DNA of 64,000 nucleotides from Piper betle (taxonomy: Eukaryota > Streptophyta > Magnoliopsida > Piperales > Piperaceae). The notes beneath the pieces were generated by a model that was given only the letters and a program-made list of their open reading frames with translations, searched no databases and was not told the origin of the DNA. Made by a program: the position numbers and the translations under genes. Shown one piece after another: positions 12,905 to 25,188 of this stretch. How positions within the stretch are numbered: position 1 is the stretch's first letter; every line of letters starts with the position of its first letter. The DNA is taken from the NCBI GenBank assembly GCA_033002965.1, contig JAURVB010000097.1, positions 54,677 to 118,676 on the forward strand, written 5' to 3'.

Positions 12905-13651
12905 GCCGATAACGATGGAAAGACAGGATGCTACAACTCAAGGTGTGCATGGTTTGTGGTAAGGAGCGAAAGTTTAACTCCTGGAACTATTTTTGAACCA
13001 GTGTCAGCAGTTGATGGAGACCAATATGAACTAAGCTTCCAAGTATTGAAGGTGAATTATTAGATGAGGTTGAGTCATGAGACAAATTAGATCTCCCTAA
13101 AAAAATTGTATATCATTGTCTTGACTTTTGAGCCGTTTTACAGACCTAAAACAATACACAAAATTCAACTATTATGTTGTTTTGACACAATATCATGAAT
13201 TACTAATTCTTAAGGTTATTTTGGTATAAAATTTGCTCTCTTTGATTTCCATTGAAGGAATTAAAATCTAACCTCGCTGCATATATATATGTAGGATGAA
13301 GAGACTGGAGACTGGTGGCTAACCTACGGTAGGAACCACCACCTAGTAGGAAATTGGCCAAGTGAACTTTTTGACAGCTTAGACAAGTTTGCTGCTTATG
13401 TTTAATGGGGTGGAGAAACCTTAAGAGGGAACTTGGATACATTCCCTCCAATGGGCAGTGGCCTGGTTGCGAACCATGGGTGCTACAAGTCTGCACATGT
13501 GAAGGAGATAATGCTTGTTGGGGAAGATGATGCTGCCATGGATGTTGGCATTCGCCAAACTAATGGCTGCTACAGCCTTGTTGATGGTGGCAATGGAGGG
13601 GAAGGCAGCGGCAGGTATTTCTACTATGGAGGACCTGGTTGCTCTTGTTGA
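12905..13651 (+). pseudogene. Neprosin-family pseudogene, last two exons (copy Z)
   Basis: Two exons with correct splice sites remain: 12905-13051 (49 codons, ADNDGKTGCYNSRC) and 13295-13651 (DEETGDWWLTYGR to the stop). They match exons 6 and 7 of the - strand neprosin at 56908-60931 in length (exon 6 is 147 nt in both) and in motifs: GDWWLTYG, WGGETLRGN, PPMGSG and YFYYGGPG. Exon 7 has a premature TAA at 13403-13405, exactly before WGGE. The same stop occurs in the copy at 54545-55273. No exons 1-5 were found upstream. Compared with the 54545 copy it lacks the second nonsense change but also lacks a few codons in the EEVDAAMD region. Confidence 0.85.
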
Positions 13652-16628
13652 TCAACATTTAGGGTGGCCTGATAACGGTGAGATCCTTTAAATTGGTCTT
13701 ACATCCAAGGGTAAGATCCAATATATTATTGTTGTCTACAAATCTTCAACTTGTGGAGTTCATACAAAGCTATGGAGATCAAGCTCATGACTATCCTTTA
13801 ATAAATGATCATAGATTTGAAAAAATATAATTTTATCTTTAAATAATTGTTCAAATGAAAAATCAACTCCATTTTATGACATTGTCAGTTTTACTCTAAA
13901 TTAGGGATTGAAGGAATGCTTTTAAACATCATTTCAATACTTCAACTTGCGAGTAAATGTATCATAAGGAGTAAAATTGCAATTTATTTATAACAAACAA
14001 TAATCAATATTATTCTCTTCTCAGGACCTATGAGCAATTGGAAATTCACCGTCCTTGTATATCTACATATTAAAAATAAATAAATTTGAAAAGAAAGAGG
14101 AAAAGTTATCACAATTTAATATAATATATAGAAAAAATACATTAACTTTAGTGGGGAAAAATAATCAATAAATAAAGGTAAAAAATGTCGCAAAGTACCT
14201 ATTGAAGCAAATAGTTAGACCATCTAAAATTTTCATGGTATCGGAGCCAAAGGGTTGGAGGTTCACAATATATGCTCAAAGAAATATTAATATGTCTCAT
14301 GTTTGTTCTCGTGTTAAGGGTTAAAATGAGAAGGAGAGTTGAAGTAAATAGTTAGTGGTTTACTTTCCTAAAAGCTCGAGCTTTTGAGACAAGTGGTTAG
14401 ACTATATAAAATTTGTAATAGTCAAAGTAAAATAAAATATTTTGGGTGAAAAAACTAAAGCAAAATCTCAAATTGAAAGTAATAGAAAGGGAGAAATTCA
14501 AAGAAAATTCAGGTGTAAATAAAAAATCATTGATGTTTATAATAAAGAAGTGAACCATAGGAAAAAAATAAAGATGAATGTTTTGCATATGAGAGGAAAA
14601 GCCTAATTATTAAACTATTAAAAAACTAAAAAATAAAAAAAATTAATATAATTAACACAAATTTATTCCTACCTTTTGATACAGTAATTTTCCAGAATAA
14701 TCCTCCACCGATCCAAAAGAAATATATATAGAGCACTGTAGTATTGTTAATAAATGGCAAAGTCAAACACATCATTAAAGGTTTGATTGATTCTTATTTT
14801 TAAAAAATGGTGTTAAAATTCCTTGATGACATGTTTGTGTTTGCCACATCATCAAGTTAAAATGGCAAATCTACCCACATCATCAATATTTGATCTTTTG
14901 TTAATAACGCTAAAGCCCATATATTTTTTATTTAATTAATATATTAATAGGTTAAGAAAATAGTGCTACAATATTATTTTTTATAGCGTGTCCATGTTTG
15001 CCAGTTAAAATATGGTCCAGCTATAGCCTCATCATCAATATTTAACCGCTTAGTAACGGTGTTAGGGTCGAGGGGGTGAAAGAGTAATTTTTTAAAAATA
15101 GGTGGTGTAATTATATCTTGTACAAAACACCGGTTGTAAGTGATTTTTACTCTTTCCAAATATTTTCTTCGGTTCTTAAATAAAAGGTGCACCATGTGTG
15201 AAAATGGTTTGAGCACACCACTTCCTTTAAAAACCTTGGGCTGTCAAGAAATTTGAATATAGTCTCTAGAACTAGAACTGATTTCAACCACTTTATCTTT
15301 CTAATTTAATAAGTGAAAATTAAAAATATTATTAGTTGCAGATCAAATATTATTTATCTCTGATATTTGAGAACACTATATATTTCAAGCACTCTATAAC
15401 TCGGAATCGATGTCGCCTCTTATGGGAGGAGTTATAGAGTTTCAGTTCGACTCCAAATTGTTGTGAGCCAAATAATCATGTTTGTATGAAAGTATACAAC
15501 ATGTTTAGCTAAATATGAATCAGATTTAATATTAGTATTATATTGTATAATACATCTGAATATGTAGAAGCTTCAAGACATCAAAACAATAATAGCTAAC
15601 ATACAATGAAATCAAGATTCATGGACTTGTCAATGAAATGTCGTGTAGTACAACAGTTTATATATCGCCAGGTTTTAAAAAAAAGAGTTCCCACATAATA
15701 TAGTTGTTTAATCAAAGTAACAAGTCATGGACTAATAGAAGATAAGGTTCCAAACGTAGAACTCGTCAAAGCATTGGAGAGAATGCTTCAACAGAAAGAA
15801 AACAAAAAAGTGTGGGAAGTTCAGCTATTAACTAATTAATAGACTACATGAGCTAGAGTACTACTATATACATAACTACAAATTACTCAATAACTAATTA
15901 TATTATTGTCATTTCAATCACCCTTCAAACCTATTTGTAAATTTAGATGCATTGTAATCTCCTTATCGGTAATAAACTTAAATAATATTTAGCCTTCAAA
16001 GTTTAAAGACTTAACACATGAATGATGCTAAACAAATAGTCTCGTACTATGGGTAAGATCCAATTTATTAGTGAGGATGATTTGGATTTCCAAAATTGAG
16101 TTAATTATTTTGAAAAGACGATTTAAGCTCATTAGTTTGTACTTGGGATGGGTCATCAAAGAAACCCTACTTTAATCTCATAGATCTGATATCATGAATA
16201 TAAATTTGGGTGGTTTAACCATTTTACTCAAAATTAAGCTCAATCAATTAGGAAAAAGAATTTAAAGCTATTAATTACTTTAATAGCTCTCAATCGTGCG
16301 TGATCTATGATGAGATTAGGCAGCAATAAAAATCTTAATGGCAAATTTTGCCTAGAGAAAGACTATATATTCTTCTGTAAGGTCAACGTTTTAATTTTAA
16401 TTCTAGCAAGTTGACTTATTTATATATATATAGCTTTTGATGTTTGAGCAATTTCATGATTTCAGTTTTAATTATTATTTAAAAGCATGGTTGTTAGAAT
16501 CTCACTTTCAGAATTACTAACAAGAAATTAAACTAATTTGTTAATCAATAGTGGATGGAAGTTATTCATCTATATGTATAAGTTGGCTAACTTATGTATA
16601 CAAAGCCAACAACAAAGTGAACTAGTCA
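13652..16628. other. AT-rich intergenic DNA
   Basis: 13660-14010 is the duplicated 3' flank of the neprosin relic, similar to 23758-24010 and 55380-55620. From there to 16628 I see no gene, only short AT-rich frames. An imperfect repeat of a CCATAWWW-type phrase with TCATCAATATTT occurs at about 14870-15050. Confidence 0.6.
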
Positions 16629-19600
16629 ATGGCTTCTCTCACAGTCCTTCTGAGATACCTTGTATTGTTTTTGGTTTCTATTCCTCCACCGAGTAATGTT
16701 TTATCAACAGGTATTGTATCTAGGCATGAGTACTTGGAGCTGAAAAGATACTTGAATTTCATAAACAAGCCGTACGTCAAATCCTTCAAGGTAGCCACTA
16801 TTTTGTGTGAATAAGATTGTTACTCGATAATTTCTTTTTTTGATTTCGATCCTATACTGATTAACTTTTACTTTAAGTTTATTAACTAATTATGCCATTG
16901 TTACAAATATTATGAACCAAGCATGGACAGATTTTTGATTGTGTGGATATCCACAAGCAGGCAGCCTTGGATCACCCTTTGCTTAAAAATCATTCAATCA
17001 ATGTAAAGTATTCTGATTAACTATGCGCGCGCACACGCACACATATAATTTTCCACTGGAAGAGTGAGAAAATTTGTAGCGGTCACCGCGATAGTAGGAA
17101 GAATTATGACCAAACTACCGGAAAAAAAGGAATTTTTAGATAATGACAAGTATGCTCTTATTCTCACTCGGCCCCAAGGACGCATGTTATATATATGCTG
17201 TTTTAATCTTTGGATAGATGAAGCCATCTTTTATGCCAGAGGTTGGACCAGTGAGAATAAAAGCAAAGAAAAAGATAGAACATACTATTGAAATCAGCTG
17301 CCCTTCTAAAACAGTTCCTATCCAGCGTGTTTTAATGGAGGATTTGCTGAAGCCTGGTTCAGTTTCTAAATATTTGGTGAAACCTGCAGTAGATTATTCA
17401 GCCGTAAGTATTCATGTTCACTTCAAGTTAGATAAATAGGATGCTTTTGATTCTTTGAACATGCACTTGCTAAAAACATTAATTTTTCTCTCTTGACAAT
17501 ATATATATATATATATGGATATGTATATGTGTGTGTGCACACGCGTGTGCACATAAATATTAGGTCGAATAGGGTTTTGATTGAATATGAATTTGCCTAT
17601 ATAATTGAAAACATGTCCTAACAACATCATTATAAATCTACTAGCCATTGATTAGTGGCTACTGAGGCGAACAATTTGTGACATATATTGCTTGATTTTT
17701 CAGCATAGGTATGCTGTGATGAGCTCAAGACAAGGAAAATACCTTGTGGTACAGAGGCAACTTTGAGTGTATGGAATCCACAGGTTGATGATGAATCCCA
17801 GTTTAGTCTCACACAGCTTTGGCTCATGAAGTGGTGCAGGTGAAAAACTCAACACTATTGAAGTTGGTTGGCATGTAAGTATTCTTCATTATCAAATAGT
17901 TAAATTTCTTGCAAATAATATCATAGATACTATATCTAATTGCAGCTTTATTCAATTATAGGTCTATCCATATATGTATAGTAGAGATTCTCACACATCT
18001 ATTCACCTATTGGACAGTAAGCTCTATTTTTTGATTGTCTGATACACCTATCATATATTTCTCTCATAATAATTCAGGCTTTTAAGCAAACGAGGGATAT
18101 ACACCCCCCCGCCCCTCCCCCCACACGTTGCACGGGGACGTTGTATATCCTTTTCAAGAATTATATTTTTTGATTTTTTAGTTTTATAAGCCACTATAAT
18201 TAATTATCAAGATTTTCTTTATATTATGTACCGACCCGCTACCAAATCTAAATCCATTGTTTACTATTTTTTTACTTTATATGTTAATTATATTATTAAA
18301 TAAATATACATTACCCTTTTTCCTTTTAAGTTTTTTTGTAAACTAATTATATTCATCTTTTTCTTTGTATGTTATGCATCGACTTACTACCTTATGTTTT
18401 ACTAATATAATATGGATTAAATTCAATTACATTGTATCATGTTTTTTATAGAGATACTTTTTAATAAAGTATAATTGTTTTTTAAATTATAGTTTCCTAT
18501 AAAAGTGACACCACACATTGAACATTACGGTGCACAATCTGTTTGATTTTATACTACTTCTACATTTTATTATAATTTTTAGGAAGTTAATATATTTTGA
18601 TTATGAATATTCATAGTTATGTTAGAATAGACATTAAATCTACTCAATTGATCCACTTTCATTGTTTTTTATTTATTTTTAAAAATTTAAATTAATTTAA
18701 AATATAATCTAATTTGAGTTAAAATTCAATTATATATTTTCTTTGTCAACCTTGAAGAAAATTTGTATATTTGTTAAATTGGAATTCAATCATAAAACAT
18801 ATTAACATTATATATTATAATTCTCATATAAAAGTGATATTTTCAAATTAAGTTAAAAAGTTAGTATATATTCTAATAACACTGGGCACATTCATTTTTT
18901 TTATTATATTTGGAATTTTTCATTTATAAAAATTTTTATCTATTAATATACTCTCAATTAAGTATCATTTTTCGCTAAAATTAAAAACATTTTTTTGAAT
19001 TTTATTCATTTTTAAAAAATTATACAGATTTATATCGCTTTTGTATTTTATTAATCTTTTTAAAAATTAATGTACTCAAAAGTATAACTACTCATGCACT
19101 TGTTAGAATATGCATTTACTCTACTCAAATGATTCACTTTCTTTGAATTTTTATACATTTTAAAGGGGTTAAATCACCTAAAATACAATTTAACTCAAAC
19201 TAAAATTCGATTTTATATTTTCTTCATGAGCCATATTCCCTACTTTCTCCCCGTTCAAAAAAATTTAGTGGATAAAAGTGGCACTTCTCTCCATGTTTTC
19301 TCCATGACAATTTTTACAATGGAGAAACAGCTTAAATTTATTTCTATAATTAGAAATTTTTAAATGTAAGTATGTGTTAATTTTCAAACTTTTCTCCGCA
19401 CCAAAAAATGTGAGAAAATTTCCTCCACCACTTTTCTTTACGTTTTAAAATTAATGAATATTTTTTGGGGCGGAGAAAAGTTAGAAAATTAATACATATT
19501 CACTTTCAAATATTTCCAAATATAGAAAATATCTATAGTTTTTTATCCAAGGTTAAAAATAGTGTGGAGAATTCGTGACAAAAAATGTGGAGAAAAGTTT

Positions 19601-19769
19601 TTTTGGTAGTAGCTATGACAAAAATCTATGCATTAATTAAATTGGATTCAATTATAAACCATATTAATCTTATATTATAAACTTTTAAAAGATGATATAT
19701 TCAAATTAAATAAAAAGTTAATACATCATAGGTAAATATAATCTTAGCAGAGTTAAAAGACAATTGGCA

Positions 19770-20980
19770 AAAAAATTTGTTATTTTTGAATTTTTCAATT
19801 AATTAAATTAAAAATAATATAAAGGTGGAACATAATGTCTGATAAGCATACCTTTTTATTTTTTATTTATTGTTTTTAAATTAATGAAATTGCTAATTCA
19901 ATAAAGTTGGGAAAGTAGGTAGTTTATTTGAAAAGATTGAATTTTATAGATATTTCTACCTATATTGAAATTTTTTAAGAATTTTTATGGAATTTTTAAT
20001 TAATTAATTTCAAACATACTTATTTATTATTATTATTATTATAATTTTTAATTCATAAAATATTAATTAAATAAAGTTGGGAAAGTAGGTAGTTTATTTG
20101 AAAATATTGTATTTAAAATGTAAATTTAAATATCTTGGCAAAAGTTTTTAATTATTTTGGAAATTTTTAATCAATTAAATTACAAAACATGCTTTTTTAT
20201 TTTGGGATTTTTTTAAATCAAATAAAATTTAAAATTGGAATAAGTTAAGTAAATAAGTAGATTATGTAATGACCGGGCCAAAGTGTAAGACGATGAGCCT
20301 AAGTCATCCCTTTAATAATTTGAGTAATTAACTTGATGATCATTATGCATCCGCACTAAAAACTAGATCTTACGATAAGGAATTGTTGGATGTGAGACTG
20401 AGTTGGGGATGTTTCTACCCACTTTAGAAATTTTGGTCATCAAAATTTGTGGACTCTGGCACAATATCTAATGGCCTAGTCTGTCATAGTTGGCTCCTAT
20501 CTAGCATCCGTAGCTCACGTCCTTAGTCTAACCCATCATACAATAAGGTTTCAGATTGATTCTGACATCTATTATAATGGCCTAGCCTAAAGTGCAAGTT
20601 GATGAGCCTAAGTCATCCATTCAAAAATTTGGTTAACTAACTTGAAGATCATTATTTACATTCTCACTAATAAACTAGATCTTACGCTAAGAGGTATTAG
20701 ATATGAGACTAAGTTGTAGATATTACAATTTATCTAAAAAGATTATATTTTATAGAGATTTCTAAAGATCTTAATAAGATTTTATGTTATGATATTCTAT
20801 GGAGATTTCCCTAATGTCTTACTATTTTAGGAATTTTCATTTTATTAAATTACAAAACATGCTTTTGGAATATTTTAATTAAAAAATTGATGATTGTATA
20901 AAGTTAGGAAAATAGGTAGTCTATTTGAAAAGATTGTATTTTATAGAGATTTCCAAATATCTTAATAAGACTTGAAATGA
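19770..20980 (+). repeat. Diverged AT-rich tandem repeats, ~170-bp unit
   Basis: The phrase AAAGTTGGGAAAGTAGGTAG followed by TTTATTTGAAAA occurs at about 19902 and 20072. A weaker form is at about 20235 (AAGTTAAGTAAATAAGTAGA), and AAAGTTAGGAAAATAGGTAG is at about 20902. Each unit also has an AATTACAAAACATGCTTTT-like piece. The third unit is interrupted by the TRIM-like element at 20265-20727. Confidence 0.7.
20265..20727. mobile_element. TRIM-like element with two ~155-bp direct repeats
   Basis: It starts TGTAATGACC and ends GATATTACA, so the ends are TGTAAT/ATTACA. Two similar segments, about 20265-20420 and 20573-20727, share GATGAGCCTAAGTCATCC and ACTAGATCTTACG, then end in GAGACTGAGTTGG and GAGACTAAGTTGT. 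The short interior (about 150 bp) has no coding frame. The flanking five bases (GATTA, ATTTA) do not match, so a target duplication is not shown. Confidence 0.6.
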
Positions 20981-22105
20981 TCTTCTAATATGATCAAACC
21001 AATAATAATTAGCAATTTACTAATCCCTTACTAAAAGTTGAGGACACTTGTCAAAGTTGATTCTTTTATTATAGATAGATAGATAGATCATCACATGGTT
21101 AACCATCCAACAACGTGTATGGTATCTGAGCTTAATTTTTGTGGTTCTAATAAATTGAATTGATTCTCAAGAAAAAATGTCCAGAAAAAATCTTGGTCAC
21201 AAAAACATAAATTTGTTATTATAAATCTCATTATGAAAATTTTCTTCATGCCAATAATGAATTTTGATCTCTACATGAAGAATAAAATGAAAACGAATAC
21301 ATACATCAAAAGAGAGGATTTTTGGGTGGGAAAAAATGGATAAATTTAATATTTAGGACTATTTTGCATAGGTTTCATGATGGTCTTCGATATAAAATTA
21401 ATTTTAGAGAATCTCACAATGTATCTACCTTAGAAAAGTAAGGGATGGTAAAAAGTATTTCATCTTCATCTTTATTTTCCTACTATCCAAACATGTAAGG
21501 GAAATGCTTAAAATTTTCATGTCATTTCATTTAATTGCATTTCCATTTCCTTCGAATCTATTTTTTCATTTACACTATTTTTATGCCAACCAAACTATTA
21601 AAATCTAAACTTGTATATATAAATGTGTGTGTGCAGGATGAAAAGACCGGAGACTGGTGGCTAACTTATGGCGTAGAACCACCTCCCTATAGGTTATTGG
21701 CCAAGTGCTCTTTTGACAGCTTGGACAAGCTTGCTGAGTATGTTCAATGGGGTGGAGAAACCTTAAGAGGGAACTTGGATACATTCCCTCCAATGGGCAG
21801 TGGCCTGTTTGCGAACCAAGGGCGCTATAAGTCTGCATATGTGAAGGAGATAATGATCGTTGGGGGAGATGATGAGGAAGTTGATGCTGGCATGGATGTT
21901 GCATTCGCCAAACTAATGGCTGCTACAGCCTTGTTGATGGTGGAAATGGAGGGGCAGGCAGTGGCAGGTATTTCTACGATGGAGGACCCGGTGGCTCTTG
22001 TTGATCATGAACAACTAGCTGGGTTGTGATCATTTGCTGGCTGGATGACTGTGAGATCCCCAAATTAGTCTACTATGATATACTATCTCTGTGTCTATAA
22101 ATTTT

Positions 22106-23752
22106 TGTTAATATTTGTCATTACAAATATTAATGATATGTAACCCAATGTCACACTCGGGATATCAAAGGACTCACGGTATACCAAATAGGGGTGACTG
22201 TTCGTTGTATCCTTGAAGATGAAGGGTCTCAAAGCTTCTATATATATCTAGATCTCATTCCTGGAGAGAGTTAAGGAGGAGAGCTCAGGAGAATCTGAGT
22301 GGGAGATCTCTCTCCCTTAGGGGAGGTCTCCCTTTTGGTTGCGGAGCCGGCGGCAACTGAGGAAGGTGCTGGCAGCAGAGTGAGGAGCCGCCATCCGGCA
22401 GTCTGGAAGCCGAGTGAGAAGCCGCAGCCGGTGGTTGGGAGCCAAAGATGGTGGCGCTGTGGCGCCAAGGGAGCCACAGCCGGTGGCCGAGTGAGGAGCC
22501 GCAGCCGGTGGCCGGAAGCCAAAGCAGGTGGCGCTGCGGCTGCAAAGGGGAGCTGCAGCTGGCGGCTGAGTGAGGAGCCGCAGCCGGCTGTTGGGAGCTG
22601 AAGCCGGTGGTGCTGCGGTGGCCGGCTGCGGCTCTTCACTCAGCCGCTAGCTGCAGATCCCCTTGGCCGCCACAGCGCCACCGGCTTCGGGCTGCCGACT
22701 GCCAGCTGCTGCTCCTCACTCGGCCGCCGGCTGCAGCTCCTCACTCGGCCGCGGCTGCGGCTCCTCACTGGCCGCCGGCTGCGCCCTCACTCGGCCGCCG
22801 GCTGCGGCCCTCACTGCCGCGCTGCGGCTCCCCATCCGGCCGCCGGCTGTGGCTCCTCTTGGCCACAGCAACTCCACAGGCTTCGGCTCCTGACGCCGGC
22901 TGCGGCTCCCCTTGGCCGCCGCAGCACCAATGCCTTCGGCTCCCGACTGCGACAGCTGCAGCCTTGGCCGCTGCAGCGCCACCGGCTTCAGCTCCCAACC
23001 ACCGGCTGCGGCTCCTAACTCGGCCGCCGGCCCCGACCGCCAAAGTCGGTGGCACTGTGGCGGCCAAGGTTAGACGCAGCCGTTGGCCCTGACCGCCGAA
23101 AGCCGGTGGCACTTGTGGCGGTCAAGGTTAGACGCGAGCCGGCGGCCGAGTGAGAAGCCGCAGCCTATGGCACTGCAGCGGCCAAGGTTAGCCGCAGCCG
23201 GCGGGCGAGTGAGGAGCCGCAGCCGGCGGGCGAGTGAGGAGCCGCAGCCGGCGGGCGAGTGAGGAGCCGCAGCCGGCGGGCGAGTGAGGAGCCGCAGCCG
23301 GCGGCCGAGTGAGGAGCGCAGCCGGCGGGCGAGTGAGGAGCCGCAGCCGGCGGGCGAGTGAGGAGCCGCAGCCGGCGGGCGAGTGAGGAGCCGCAGCCGG
23401 CGGGCGAGTGAGGAGCCGCAGCCGACGGGCGAGTGAGGAGCCGCAGCCGGCGGTCGAGGAGCCGAAGCCGGTGGCGCTGCAGCTACCAAGGGGAGCAGTA
23501 GCCGGCGGCCGAGTGTGGAGCTGCAGCCTGCGGTCGGGAGCCGAAGCCGGTGGCGCTGTGGCCGCCAAGGGAGCCACAACCAGCGGCCGAGTGAGGAGCT
23601 GCAGCCGGCAGTCTGCTGCAGTCGAGGAACTAGCAGACGTTTCTCTCTGTTTTTGTTTTTATCTTATTTCTTTGCAGTGTCTATCTTTCCATTTTGAGAC
23701 CCGGTTATTGTTGCATCTGATCTCCAATCTTTGTGGGATTTTTTTCGTAACA
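22106..23752. mobile_element. GC-rich solo LTR with target site duplication
   Basis: The ends are TGTTAATATT and CGTAACA, flanked by ATTTT on both sides (22101-22105 and 23753-23757). The other copy of this region (near 55370) reads straight through with a single ATTTT, which is the empty site. A TATA-like run TATATATATC lies near 22241. The interior is extremely GC-rich and made of imperfect copies of a 25-bp unit, in direct orientation at 22340-22620 and 23130-23610 and inverted at 22630-23040. Many frames are open on both strands because the unit lacks stops in most phases; these Ala/Pro/Ser/Arg-rich frames are not genes. It has no primer site or pol, so solo LTR is the best reading. Its family cannot be told. 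Confidence 0.8.
23185..23445 (+). repeat. 25-bp minisatellite
   Basis: About ten tandem copies of CGAGTGAGGAGCCGCAGCCG plus GCGGG, nearly identical. One copy lacks a base near 23315 and a few have C for G changes. It lies inside the GC-rich solo LTR. Confidence 0.9.
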
Positions 23753-23757
23753 ATTTT

Positions 23758-25188
23758 CAACTTGTGGAGTTCATAATAAGCTGTGGAGATTGATCAAGCT
23801 CATGACTATCCTTGAATGAGTGATCATAGTTTTAATAATATATAATTTTGACTCTAAATAATTGCTCAAATGGCAAATCAACTCCAATTTATATGGCATT
23901 GCCAGTTTGATTTCAAATTAGGGATCTGGAAAATAATACATTTAAACAATGTTCTAATACTTTAACACACAAGTAAATTAATCATAAGGAATAAAATTGC
24001 AATTTTTATATAACGAACAATGAACAAACATTGACAATTTCATGTTGCATTTGATTAGTCTGTTAGATTAAAAAATGGATTCTAGTCATTCCGATTAAGC
24101 TTAAAATTGACTCCGAGTCTATCATCCCATGCAATGGATTAGTCATTCCACTCAACAAGACTCAGACTCAGTTCAGTTTAATTCGTTTGTGTTTTTTTTT
24201 ATAAAAATTGCATTTGAAAAAAAAAATCGATATAATCCAATACTATTAAACCTGCCAACCTACTCAAGAGTACTCATTGTTTTGGTCACGGCCAAATAAC
24301 CAGAGCTCTGTAAGGCTAAATTGAGAAGGATCGGCGATCGACCTGTGGATTCGATAGGCTTATACTAGCTCCGTGCCATGCTAATTACTTCCTCTACCTA
24401 TCCTCATTGCATATTTGTGCTGAAAATTCACAGCAAATACACCAAAACAAGTCAAATATGCAAGTTATAAAATTTATAATATGCAGAAAATCATCAAAAC
24501 AATCATCATCATGACTACAAAAAAATGGTTTTTTTACCCATTATAAAAGAAAATGGAAAAACAGTACTTTTCTCCGTGTCTTCTCCACACTAATATTTGG
24601 AATGTTGAAAAAGACTATTTGTTTTTTGTGTATTTGGAAAATTTTAAAGGTAATAATGTATTAATTTCCAAACTTTTCTCCATGCCCAAGGACATGGACT
24701 CATTTGTTTCCACTTCACTTTTCTCCACGTTTTAAGATTAGGAAAAAAATTTAGCCACCTCCGGTACTGATGTGGGATTATTCTAACACAAATAACAAAT
24801 CAACTCCATTTTATAACATTGTCGATTTTACTAAAAATTGGGGATCGCATGAATGCTTTTAAACATCATTATCATCAGGGATAAAATTGTAATATATATA
24901 TAACAAACAATAATCAAACATTCATTTCATGTTACGTTCTATTAGTTTGTTGGATTAAAAATTGATGGTAGTGACTCTGAGTCAGCTTGGAATTAACTCC
25001 CGAGTCTAGCGTACGTCTCTACAAAAAAAATGGGGTTGAAGTCTAGGTCCTCGACCTTAAGTAGACACATTTTAATTAAGCTTGCATTTTACCCATATAT
25101 TTGTAAGTTACATGTCAAACATCACATATAGCCATTCATCCAACCCGTATACTAATCAAGAGCTTAGAGTTCAAATAGAACCCAAACC
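23758..25188. other. Duplicated spacer between neprosin copies
   Basis: Matches 55375-56843 over its whole length, with small indels. It contains no gene apart from a neprosin exon relic (24252-24419). It also holds a segment (24525-24740) with TTTCTCC/GGAGAA phrases of the kind at 19230-19620, starting after GACTACAAAAAAATGG and possibly a miniature transposon. Confidence 0.65.
24252..24419 (-). pseudogene. Isolated neprosin exon 4 relic
   Basis: On the minus strand this aligns with exon 4 of N2 (59114-59272): CACAAATATGCA at its start, GTGGCC/CCAAAACA and the GTAGGTTGGCAGG exon end, with the preceding TTTTCAGC acceptor. The frame is broken throughout. No neighbouring exons were found, so it is a lone remnant of a third - strand neprosin. 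The second block has the same relic at 55880-56050. Confidence 0.65.

Larger units (their letters stand above)
18017..21636. other. AT-rich insertion between neprosin exons 5 and 7
   Basis: There is no coding potential. It opens with a C-rich patch (18102-18128) and then holds long AT-rich tracts, a segment with repeated TTCTCC/GGAGAA phrases able to pair (19230-19620), diverged tandem repeats (19770-20980) and a TRIM-like element (20265-20727). It replaces exon 6 and its flanking introns. In N2 the distance from exon 5 to exon 7 is about 1.2 kb. Confidence 0.7.
16629..22004 (+). pseudogene. Neprosin-family pseudogene, exons 1-5 and 7 (copy P1)
   Basis: Exons inferred by matching N2: 16629-16790 (signal peptide and start of the activation peptide, ends KSFK), 16916-17002 (GQIFDCVDIHKQ, DHPLLKNH), 17218-17403 (MKPSFMPE, VPIQRVLMEDLL), 17704-17874 (WNPQV, FSLTQLWLM, IEVGWH), 17962-18016 (VYPYMYS) and 21637-22004 (GDWWLTYG, VQWGGETLRGN, PPMGSGLF). 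Exon 6 is absent; 3.6 kb of AT-rich repeat DNA lies where it should be. Other lesions: the exon 2 acceptor reads GA in place of AG; exon 4 has two compensating frame shifts with a TGA between; exon 5 is one base too long (55 nt against 54); exon 7 lost one base near 21900, so the YYGGPG end is out of frame. The family is a secreted glutamic peptidase with activation peptide (Neprosin_AP) and catalytic domain. This copy cannot make one. Confidence 0.85.

Noticed and set aside
23185..23445. Regular array that might suggest a CRISPR
   Set aside because: The 25-bp units abut with no unique spacers; it is a minisatellite.
22271..23579. Long Ala/Pro/Arg/Ser-rich frames on both strands
   Set aside because: They come from a stop-poor 25-bp GC-rich unit read in several phases inside a solo LTR; no start context, domain or codon bias supports a gene.
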